Below are positions 33,670 to 40,043 of a stretch of 40,525 bases of DNA, one piece after another. The stretch comes from Proteobacteria bacterium UBA6156 (GTDB taxonomy: Bacteria; Pseudomonadota; Alphaproteobacteria; UBA2136; UBA6156): the NCBI GenBank assembly GCA_002422365.1, contig DIUO01000017.1:1-40525 (forward strand). The letters are read 5' to 3'. The stretch's first letter is position 1; every line of letters starts with the position of its first letter. Position numbers and translations under genes: made by a program. The notes under the pieces were generated by a model that ran no database searches, had not been told where the DNA came from, and worked only from the letters and a program-made list of their open reading frames with translations.

Positions 33670-34479
33670 TTAATCGAGTATCGCCATCTGCGCCGGGTGC
33701 GTCACCCGCACCTGCACGCCGTTCACCGGCTGTAAAATACCATGCACGCGCACACGTTTGCCTTTGTAATGGTTTTCTATATCCCGTATCCCCGCCTGCT
33801 TAAACCACGCGCGGTCGCTGTCGGCAATCATCACCGTAAAATCGGTTTTCCAGTCGTCGCCAAAATTCAAATAGGTGCGCCCGCCTTTGGCACGCCGCAC
33901 ATGGGCGGTGTTGCGCACGGTGCCCTCCACCAGCCTAAAGTGCCCAATATCCTCCCGCGCACAGCACCGCGCCGCAGCCCGCACCTGCCATGCGGGCAAG
34001 GCCCACAGGCCCCGGCGGTTGGCCTGCGCCATGGCCTCATAGGCCCCCAGTTCGGGCGCATACAGCGCATTGTCGGCAAAGGTGTAAACATGGGCATAGC
34101 CATCGCGCACCAGCGTGCCGTTGGCCCAGGCGTGGCGGCCGTCCGGCGTGCGCCAAAACACATGCCCCAGCCAGCGGCCATAGGCATCTTTCGGCTGGTG
34201 GCTGGTCTGTACTGTCACCCATTGGCCGAACACCATCCGCCGCAGCGCATCCGTCGCCTCCTGCGCCATCGGCTCGCGCTTGCCGGTGTCAAAGCCCATC
34301 TCGGGGGTGTTAATGTCCAGCAGGCGCACGCGGCGGTCGCCGTCCAGTATCAGCGTATCCCCGTCCAGCACGCGCACCACGCGGCCATGCAACACGTCGC
34401 CCGCGTGGGCCTCCAAAATACCCCAACCCAAACCTGCCGCAACGGCAACAAGTAACAGCAAAGCACGGGGGTACATCAT
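33670..34479 (-). CDS. Secreted thermonuclease with C-terminal OB-like domain
   Basis: A 269-residue protein with a signal peptide (about 1-26, ending EAHAG). Residues 30-160 are a staphylococcal-nuclease domain: VVRVLDGDTLIL, RRVRLLDINTPE and GRWLGHVF carry the expected Asp, Arg, Glu and Arg catalytic residues. From about 185 onward, FRLVEGTVRNTAHV followed by TYLNFGDDWKTDFTVMI and GKRVRVHGILQ look like an OB-fold nucleic-acid-binding domain. It degrades DNA or RNA outside the cytoplasm, probably for nutrition or defence. The start at 34479 (MMYPR) was chosen for the signal peptide; an in-frame ATG at 34509 is possible. It lies 25 nt upstream of mutS. Confidence 0.85.
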   Translation of the reverse strand: MMYPRALLLLVAVAAGLGWGILEAHAGDVLHGRVVRVLDGDTLILDGDRRVRLLDINTPEMGFDTGKREPMAQEATDALRRMVFGQWVTVQTSHQPKDAYGRWLGHVFWRTPDGRHAWANGTLVRDGYAHVYTFADNALYAPELGAYEAMAQANRRGLWALPAWQVRAAARCCAREDIGHFRLVEGTVRNTAHVRRAKGGRTYLNFGDDWKTDFTVMIADSDRAWFKQAGIRDIENHYKGKRVRVHGILQPVNGVQVRVTHPAQMAILD

Positions 34480-34547
34480 CGGCCACCACCCTAACAAACC
34501 CCACCGCACTTGACCAGCCGCCCGATTTCGCCCACAACACCCCCGGC

Positions 34548-34622
34548 GCCGCCGTCGTTCAATGGATAGGACGAGAACCTCCTAAGTTCTAGATGCCGGT
34601 TCGATTCCGGCCGGGGGCACCA
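34548..34622 (+). tRNA. tRNA-Arg (anticodon CCU), CCA encoded
   Basis: A 75-nt cloverleaf: acceptor GCCGCCG/CGGGGGC, D arm GTTC-AATGGATA-GGAC, anticodon arm AGAAC-CTCCTAA-GTTCT with CCT, T arm GCCGG-TTCGATT-CCGGC, discriminator A and encoded CCA. It decodes AGG. The acceptor stem has a G4-G69 mismatch; all other pairs are standard. The 17 nt at its 3' end are repeated at 34670-34686. Confidence 0.93.
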
Positions 34623-34669
34623 AAAGTGGCCTTATTCTTGTTTTGTGGCCCGGCGCGGGGTCTATCGGC

Positions 34670-34686
34670 TCCGGCCGGGGGCACCA
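34670..34686 (+). repeat. Direct repeat of the tRNA-Arg 3' end (att-like scar)
   Basis: TCCGGCCGGGGGCACCA is identical to 34606-34622, the 3' end of the tRNA gene, with 64 bp between starts. Duplication of a tRNA 3' end is the usual footprint of an integrase-type element; no integrase or cargo remains here. Confidence 0.6.
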
Positions 34687-34706
34687 GTTGCAGTATCAAT
34701 ACACAG

Positions 34707-35933
34707 TCAGTGCTGCACGCCACTGTCCTTCTTAATTTCCTTATTCCACTTCAGCGCCCACTCGCTCGCCACCGGCCCAAGCGTCTCCAAAATCGCCACC
34801 CCGGCCAATATCAGCGTCGCCAATCCGCTGCCCAGGGTCGGGAAGAGGCTCTCCGTCATCTGCGTCAACCCAATCGCCAACCCCGCCATTGGCGTCAGCA
34901 TACCGGTTATGCCCACACTTTGCTTCCAGGTGGTGCCGGTCAGCGGCTGGCAGGCCAGCAGGGCGGTCAGCTTACCGGCGGTGCGCAGCGCCACAAACAG
35001 CAGCGCCCAGCCAATGTATTGCCCAAGCTCGGCCACATGCAGCTTGGCACCCGCAATCACAAACAGAATGATCAGGAAAATCTCCTCCTGCGCGCCAAAA
35101 CTCTCTTCGCGCAGCGCCACGGTGTGCTTCAAGTTCGCCACCATCATGCCCAATAGCAGGCTGGTGAGCATTGCCGAAAGCTCCAGCAACGCCGAAAACC
35201 CAATCCCGAACGCCAGCATCCCCAGCAGCAGCGGGAAGGGGCTCAGCCCGGTCGCGCCCAACCGGGGGTGCAGCAGCAACCGGCCCAGCACATAAATCAC
35301 ATACGCCAGCCCGAACGACCCCGCCAGCAGGTAAAGCGGGTGCAGCACCATGGTGGCAATGTCCATCCAGGCCTGCGCGCCGGTGTGTTCGTTAATGTAA
35401 ATCAGCGGCAGCAACGCCGTGAACACCACAAACGCGCCCAGGTTGTTAAACGCCAGCAGCGGCAACGTGCGGGTCACCACCGGCCCTTTGGCGTCAAATT
35501 CCTGGATCACCATCATCGTGATGGCGGGCGAAGCCGAGATGCCGATTGCGGCCACCAACAACGCCGAAAGCCAATGCGCGCCCAGCGCCATAAACCCCAC
35601 CGCAACAAAACTGAAGGTCAGCGCAATTTCCATGGCCGACGCCGCGTAAATGCCCGGTATGCGCCGCAACGCCGCAAGGTTCAGGGTGCGGCCCAAGTTA
35701 AACATAATCATCCCCAGCGCAATATCAATAAACACTTTGCCGTTGCTCAGCATCTCGTCGTTCACCCACCCCAGGCCAGAGGGGCCGAACACCAGACCCA
35801 CCAGCATAAATGCCGTGATACGCGGAAACACCATGCTTTTGTGCGCCATCATCCCGCCCAGCATGCCCAGCAGTATCAATACGCCGAACACCACAAACGC
35901 ATTCAACTCCAGGCTGTGGGGTAAAAAACTCAT
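34707..35933 (-). CDS. Cation/proton antiporter, CPA2-like
   Basis: A 408-residue membrane protein with about twelve helices resembling the Na+/H+ exchanger (Kef/CPA2) transport domain. Seen: FPRITAFMLVGLVFGPSGLGWV, then IALGMIMFNLGRTLNL, AIGISASPAITMMVIQE (the crossover region), and AMLTSLLLGMMVANL. No C-terminal TrkA-N domain follows, so it is shorter than KefB/C. The ion is not known. It lies alone, running toward the tRNA; a weak promoter may overlap its start. Confidence 0.82.
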   Translation of the reverse strand: MSFLPHSLELNAFVVFGVLILLGMLGGMMAHKSMVFPRITAFMLVGLVFGPSGLGWVNDEMLSNGKVFIDIALGMIMFNLGRTLNLAALRRIPGIYAASAMEIALTFSFVAVGFMALGAHWLSALLVAAIGISASPAITMMVIQEFDAKGPVVTRTLPLLAFNNLGAFVVFTALLPLIYINEHTGAQAWMDIATMVLHPLYLLAGSFGLAYVIYVLGRLLLHPRLGATGLSPFPLLLGMLAFGIGFSALLELSAMLTSLLLGMMVANLKHTVALREESFGAQEEIFLIILFVIAGAKLHVAELGQYIGWALLFVALRTAGKLTALLACQPLTGTTWKQSVGITGMLTPMAGLAIGLTQMTESLFPTLGSGLATLILAGVAILETLGPVASEWALKWNKEIKKDSGVQH

Positions 35934-35980
35934 CGCTTAACGTTACCTGTATCGGCACGCGGCGCAACACAAATTGCACC

Positions 35981-36010
35981 TTGCCAGCGCAGGGTGTGGC
36001 AGCCTAAACT
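35981..36010 (+). promoter_or_regulatory. Leaderless promoter of the zf-CHCC gene
   Basis: TTGCCA (35981-35986), an 18-nt spacer and TAAACT (36005-36010) are followed by exactly 6 nt and the ATG at 36017. Confidence 0.6.
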
Positions 36011-36016
36011 GTCACT

Positions 36017-36250
36017 ATGTCCGAAGCCATCACCCCCGACCTCAAACCCGCAGCCTTCAAAGGCGAAACCACTCCCACCGGCAGCCTGCGCGTGGTCTGC
36101 GGCGGCCCGGCCTTCAGCCGCCACCCGCAGGTGTATCTCAGCATGACAGATAACGCCGCTGGCCAACCCTCTCACGTCGTCTGCCCTTACTGTTCCCACA
36201 CGTTCATCTACACACCCTCCCTCGCGGTGCCGGGCGCAGCTTCTCATTAA
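36017..36250 (+). CDS. Zinc-finger domain protein, NDUFS6-like (zf-CHCC)
   Basis: A 77-residue protein with the CHCC zinc site Cys28, His36, Cys56, Cys59 in VVCGG....RHPQVYLSM and VVCPYCSHTF. This is the bacterial counterpart of the mitochondrial complex I assembly subunit NDUFS6, common in alphaproteobacteria. A role in complex I assembly is inferred from the family. It is a single gene, divergent from the antiporter, with a 12-bp direct repeat at its end. Confidence 0.85.
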   Translation: MSEAITPDLKPAAFKGETTPTGSLRVVCGGPAFSRHPQVYLSMTDNAAGQPSHVVCPYCSHTFIYTPSLAVPGAASH

Positions 36251-36278
36251 GGTTAAAATCAAGGTTAAAATTAAGGTT
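36249..36278. repeat. 12-bp direct repeats AAGGTTAAAAT(C/T)
   Basis: AAGGTTAAAATC (36249-36260), AAGGTTAAAATT (36261-36272) and a partial third AAGGTT (36273-36278) start within the zf-CHCC stop codon. Confidence 0.6.
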
Positions 36279-36314
36279 CACGCAGCCTGATTATATAACC
36301 GATAGCATTCAGCC

Positions 36315-37115
36315 CTACCGCTGCATCAGCCACAAGTCTTCCTCGCGGCGCTGGGTGCGCCCTTCTAAGCGTTGGTTCACCAGGGCGGCCAGGAGGGCAG
36401 GGGTCAGGCTGCGGCTGTCCAGCACGTCACCATCCAGCACCACCACGGGTGGCGGCGGCAGCCCGGCGTTGCGGGCCAGCTCCAGGTCGGGGGTCAGCTG
36501 GGTGTTCAGCGCGGTGTAATGGTCGCGGAAGGCCCCGCGTATCTGCCCCAGCGACAGGCCCGCCTGTTCCAGCAGCTTCAGCAACTCATTGTCGTTCAGG
36601 TCATCGGGGGTGCGGTGCAAGGCGTTCCAAAAGGGCAACACCACCCCGTCGCGCCGCGCCAGTTCCATCAGCAGCCCTGGTGTGGTGCGGGTTGGGTCTT
36701 GCGGCCAAAATTTATAAACCTGCCGCACGCCGTGCACCGGCAGGCGTGCCGCCAGCGCTTGGGTGGTGGTGCGGCATTCGCCGCAGGCGGGGTCGGTAAA
36801 ATAAGTCACCACCACACTGCCCAGCGCGTCGCCAAACTGAATATTCTGCGGCAGCGGCAACGCCACCAACCGCTGCGGCGGGGCAGGCCGCGCGGCTGTG
36901 GCGGTTGGTGCGGGGCGGGGGGTGCTTACATAAGTGGGCACACCCGGCAGGCGCCCGCTCCACCACCATAGCGCGGCTTGTCCTACACCCAAGAGCAACA
37001 GGGTCGCCGCCAGCGCAGGGAAAAGCGGAAACGACGTTCCCCCTGCCGCCGTGCGGCGCGGCGGGGTGCGGCGGGGCACCGTCCTTTGCAACCGCACGGG
37101 CCCGCCAGTTGGCAT
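36315..37115 (-). CDS. DsbA-like thioredoxin-fold protein, membrane-anchored
   Basis: A 266-residue protein with a basic Pro/Arg-rich N-terminus, one membrane helix (about 29-52), a Pro/Ala linker (60-80) and a thioredoxin-fold domain with Cys111-Gly-Glu-Cys114 in YFTDPACGECR. The helical insert and VYKFWPQDP are DsbA-like. The expected cis-Pro strand near LPPPPVVVLDG is present. It starts 7 nt after the dsbA stop, so the two are in one operon. The redox partner is unknown; the CGEC motif differs from the CPFC/CPHC of oxidants. Confidence 0.75.
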   Translation of the reverse strand: MPTGGPVRLQRTVPRRTPPRRTAAGGTSFPLFPALAATLLLLGVGQAALWWWSGRLPGVPTYVSTPRPAPTATAARPAPPQRLVALPLPQNIQFGDALGSVVVTYFTDPACGECRTTTQALAARLPVHGVRQVYKFWPQDPTRTTPGLLMELARRDGVVLPFWNALHRTPDDLNDNELLKLLEQAGLSLGQIRGAFRDHYTALNTQLTPDLELARNAGLPPPPVVVLDGDVLDSRSLTPALLAALVNQRLEGRTQRREEDLWLMQR

Positions 37116-37122
37116 GGTAAGG

Positions 37123-37863
37123 TTACTTGGCTGCCTTAAGCTTGGCGTCGATAACCTTCCGGAACTCCGCTTCCGGCAACGCCCCGCTCATGCTCTCGCC
37201 ATTGATGATGAAATGCGGCGTACCCCGCGCCCCCAACGCTTCGGCATGGGTCAGGTCTTTGTCCACCTGGGCCTTTATGGCTGCGCTGCGGCGGTCGGCG
37301 TCAAAGCGCTTCATGTCCAGTTTCAGGTCTTTGGCAAGGCGCGTATAGGTGGCCTCATTCAGGCTGGCCTGGTTGGCCCACAGGGCGTCATGATAGGCCC
37401 AGAATTGACCCTGCTTGTGCGCCGCCAGTGCCGCCTCGGCCGCCGGGCGGGCTTGGGCATGGAAGCTCAACGGCAGGTTCTTATACACCCAGCGCACATC
37501 TTTGCCGTAAGCCTTGCGCAGGGTGCTCACCGTGCCTTGCACGCGGGCGCAAAACGGGCATTCGTAATCACTGAATTCAATCACCGTCACCGGGGCATCG
37601 GCCGGGCCCACACTGGGCGTGTCGGCATCAATCACTTGGGCAATGGCGGCCATTTGGCTGCGCATGCTGGCACGCTCAATGCTGGTCAGCAGCTCGTCGC
37701 CATTCGCGGCAATATACTCCTTCACCACCGCTTCAATGGCAGCTTTGCTGGTGGCATCCACGGGTGTTACGGCGTTGGCGCCGTTGCTCAGCAGGCTCCC
37801 GGCGGCAATGCCAACCGCCAGGCACAAGGCGGCCAGGGGCAGGGGTTTCAAAAAGGGTTTCAT
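37123..37863 (-). CDS. Periplasmic thiol:disulfide oxidoreductase, DsbA family
   Basis: A 246-residue secreted protein: signal peptide about 1-31 (PLAALCLAVGIAAGSLL), a helical N-terminal extension (about 38-78), then a thioredoxin fold with Cys102-Pro-Phe-Cys105 (FSDYECPFC) and the cis-Pro loop GTPHFIING. This is the DsbA/BdbD/Com1-like form common in alphaproteobacteria. The start at 37863 was chosen for the signal peptide, though no good Shine-Dalgarno precedes it; an in-frame ATG at 37890 is possible. It probably introduces or shuffles disulfides in exported proteins such as the Cys-rich paralogues at 9-10.5 kb (inference). Confidence 0.88.
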   Translation of the reverse strand: MKPFLKPLPLAALCLAVGIAAGSLLSNGANAVTPVDATSKAAIEAVVKEYIAANGDELLTSIERASMRSQMAAIAQVIDADTPSVGPADAPVTVIEFSDYECPFCARVQGTVSTLRKAYGKDVRWVYKNLPLSFHAQARPAAEAALAAHKQGQFWAYHDALWANQASLNEATYTRLAKDLKLDMKRFDADRRSAAIKAQVDKDLTHAEALGARGTPHFIINGESMSGALPEAEFRKVIDAKLKAAK

Positions 37864-37920
37864 CAAGAGGTCTTTCGTTGGTCGGGTTAACATCTCATCA
37901 TAACATCGGGCCGGGGCCAA

Positions 37921-38148
37921 TTAAAACGGCTGGCCTTTTTCAGGGCCTGGCTGGCCTAAAAATTCGCGCGTGGTGGGTGGCACACCCTGGGCCGGGCTGT
38001 CGGGGCTCAGCGGCTTAAGGTGTTGCTTCGGCTGGCCGGGAAAAGGCTCACGGCTCCATTCATCTTCAAAACACACCACACAGGGGGCGTCAGGGCTGCA
38101 AGCGGCCAGCAGGCAGGCGGCGGCAAGGGCATAGGGTGTCATTCGCAT
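37921..38148 (-). CDS. Small lipoprotein upstream of dsbA
   Basis: A 75-residue protein with a lipobox LLAAC (Cys at 17) and a CVVC pair a few residues later (PCVVCFEDEW). The rest is Pro-rich and probably unstructured. It is the first gene of the lipoprotein-DsbA-DsbA-like group. The CxxC next to the membrane anchor could take part in thiol exchange, but this is inference; no family is recognised. Confidence 0.65.
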   Translation of the reverse strand: MRMTPYALAAACLLAACSPDAPCVVCFEDEWSREPFPGQPKQHLKPLSPDSPAQGVPPTTREFLGQPGPEKGQPF

Positions 38149-38153
38149 AGCCT

Positions 38154-38182
38154 ATCCTAAGCGCACGGGCCTTGGCGTGCAA
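38154..38182 (-). promoter_or_regulatory. Promoter of the lipoprotein-dsbA group
   Basis: On the minus strand TTGCAC (38182-38177), a 17-nt spacer and TAGGAT (38159-38154) lie 5 nt before the ATG at 38148, so the transcript should be leaderless or nearly so. Confidence 0.5.
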
Positions 38183-38195
38183 GCCCGCCTCTGGC

Positions 38196-39416
38196 ATGGT
38201 GGCCCGCATGTTGCGCATCGAACACGACACCGACCCCCGCCCGGCCACCAAACGCTATGCCGACGCCCTCTGGGCCGCCAACCCGCGCCTGTCGCCCGAC
38301 TGGTGGCGCGAGCTCCAAGGCCACACCGTCGGCAAATTGGCACTCGATTGGCGCCACACCTGCCACCAGCCTGCGTTGTTAACCGAAGGCTGCAACATGG
38401 TGCTGTTCAGCGTCGCCACCGCCGCCCAGGCTCACACCCACATTCAGGCCATGCCCACCCCTGCGGCGGTCGTTGCGGTCATGCACGATGCCGACCCCGC
38501 CGTCATCGCCCGCACTCCCGCCACCTTTGGCATCTGGCACCAACCCGCCGGGCTGGGTGCGGCAGCGCGCGCCCAGGGGCTGGTGGCGCTCGAGGCCGCC
38601 GTCAAGCAAGGCACGCTCCAAGCCTACGGCCTCACCCTCGGCCCCGCCTGCACCCACCCGCTGCATGTCTGGATGCACGAAGCCGCCGAAGCCGCCCACC
38701 ACGTCTGGGGCCGCCGCAAACGCCCCGGCCTGCGCCTGCTGGCCGCGCAGCAAGACCTCCTCCACCTCGAATTGTTCACCCACCCCAGCACCCTCCACCA
38801 TGCCGAGGCCGTCAGCCCGCTCGAACTCGCCGCCCGCCTGGGCCTCTCCACCCTGCTGCTGCCGCTGGCCATGCCGGATGAAACGCTTTCCCAACCTTCA
38901 GCCGCCGCGCTGGCAGCCCTCACCCAGGCCGCCCAGACCGAAGCCGCCCTGCTGGAAAGCCTCGGCGGTTGGCCGCAGGTGCAGGGGCAGCCGCTGTTCA
39001 GCCTGCTGGCGGCCTTGGGGCAGGGGCAGCCCCCCTGGCCAACTCCCGGCGTGTGGCAGGCGTGGCAGGCCCATGTGTGGCCGCAGTTGCAGGCGCAGTG
39101 GGGCGCCCTGGCTGTGCCTCCCGCGGCCACCGCCGCACGGCAGGCCTATATAAGGGCGCTCACCCACCTGCTGGCGCAGGGCCCGGCCCTGGCGCAGGCG
39201 GCCGCCCAGCCGCTGCTGGCGCAGGCGTTGGCTCAGCTGGCACCGCGCCTGCCCGCCTTCTGGCAAGCGCAGTCGCCCCAGGCCCAGGCGGTGGCCATTC
39301 TCAGTGGCTTGGCGGGGGCCGATTGCCTGGCTCTGGCCGCACCCTTCCCTCTCGATCTTTTCCGCTTCCAGCCTGGCCTGCCAGATGCCGCAGCCGTGCT
39401 GGCCCCCGCCGCCTAA
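38196..39416 (+). CDS. Aldo/keto reductase-like protein, divergent
   Basis: A protein of about 406 residues (start 38196 or 38208). The middle resembles the aldo/keto reductase TIM barrel: FGIWHQPAG, then LEAAVKQGTLQAYGLTLGP (compare LE..V..GKIRAYGVSN), and a later QQDLLHLELFTHP. The N-terminus does not show the usual GTw.lG start or a clear Asp-Tyr-Lys-His catalytic tetrad, so it may not be an active reductase. The last 150 residues are Ala/Gln/Leu-rich and helical. It is unusually rich in Ala and in internal short repeats (LAQ, QAQ). Upstream of rpsT and dnaA; function unknown. Confidence 0.5.
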   Translation: MVARMLRIEHDTDPRPATKRYADALWAANPRLSPDWWRELQGHTVGKLALDWRHTCHQPALLTEGCNMVLFSVATAAQAHTHIQAMPTPAAVVAVMHDADPAVIARTPATFGIWHQPAGLGAAARAQGLVALEAAVKQGTLQAYGLTLGPACTHPLHVWMHEAAEAAHHVWGRRKRPGLRLLAAQQDLLHLELFTHPSTLHHAEAVSPLELAARLGLSTLLLPLAMPDETLSQPSAAALAALTQAAQTEAALLESLGGWPQVQGQPLFSLLAALGQGQPPWPTPGVWQAWQAHVWPQLQAQWGALAVPPAATAARQAYIRALTHLLAQGPALAQAAAQPLLAQALAQLAPRLPAFWQAQSPQAQAVAILSGLAGADCLALAAPFPLDLFRFQPGLPDAAAVLAPAA

Positions 39417-39466
39417 GTCGCGTGCCGTGCTTTTTTCTCCCTTACGCATTTTCCCCCTTGTCAAAC

Positions 39467-39475
39467 TTATCCACA
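39467..39475 (+). promoter_or_regulatory. DnaA box upstream of rpsT-dnaA
   Basis: TTATCCACA, a perfect consensus box, lies 138 bp before rpsT and 570 bp before dnaA. It could mediate DnaA autoregulation or belong to a nearby origin. Confidence 0.6.
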
Positions 39476-39604
39476 CCCACTAAGGTGCCGCTCACGCCCA
39501 AACCCGCCCCCCGGCGGCCTGGTGCCAAGTAATTAACCACCTGCCCCACAGGGCAGCCCGAGCCAAGCCCCGCAAAGCTCAGATACCAACGAAAGGGAGC
39601 CCCC

Positions 39605-39874
39605 ATGGCCCACACCAACCAGCAGCGCAAGCGCATCCGCCAAGACGCCAAGCGCTACGCCAGCAACAGCGCCGGTCGTTCGCGCGTCAGCACCTTCATC
39701 AAAAAGCTGGAAGACGCCATCAAGAGTGGCGACACCGCGGCCATTGCCAGCAGCTTCAAAGTGACGATGAGCGAGCTTGCCAAGGCCGCGCAAAAAGGCT
39801 TCCTCAACCGCCATGCCGCCAGCCGCAAGGTGAGCCGTCTGGCCGCCCGCGCCAAAATCGCTTCCGCCAAATAG
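39605..39874 (+). CDS. rpsT: 30S ribosomal protein bS20
   Basis: An 89-residue basic ribosomal protein. MAHTNQQRKRIRQDAKRYA, GFLNRHAASRKVSRLAARA and the alternating Lys/Arg/Ala helices are diagnostic of bS20 (alphaproteobacterial form MANTxSAKKxxR). AAAGGGAG gives a strong ribosome-binding site, almost the same as that of dnaA. The rpsT-dnaA order is typical of alphaproteobacteria. Confidence 0.95.
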   Translation: MAHTNQQRKRIRQDAKRYASNSAGRSRVSTFIKKLEDAIKSGDTAAIASSFKVTMSELAKAAQKGFLNRHAASRKVSRLAARAKIASAK

Positions 39875-39878
39875 TCAC

Positions 39879-39948
39879 GGCGGGCGCAAGCCCGCCTGTC
39901 CCGGCCCGCACCCATCATCTCCCGCAGGGGAGGGATGGGTGTCGTTTT
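39879..39948 (+). terminator. Two hairpins after rpsT, the second followed by T-run
   Basis: GGCGGGC-GCAA-GCCCGCC (39879-39896) is a perfect 7-bp stem with a GNRA loop. The second, CACCCATC...GATGGGTG with a CTCCC/GGGAG inner stem (39909-39941), is followed by TCGTTTT. Together they separate rpsT from dnaA. An AT-rich patch at 39949-39990 follows and is the likely dnaA promoter region. Confidence 0.75.
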
Positions 39949-40043
39949 GTATATAAGTGTATGAAATTAAATAATTATATTCTTGTCATCCCCCCCGTCC
40001 CCCCCTATCCTATCTCTAACACCAATCAGCGAAGGGGCTCCCC

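Noticed and set aside
36315..37863. Two halves of one broken dsbA
   Set aside because: Each gene has its own membrane-targeting segment, CxxC and full thioredoxin fold, so they are separate genes.
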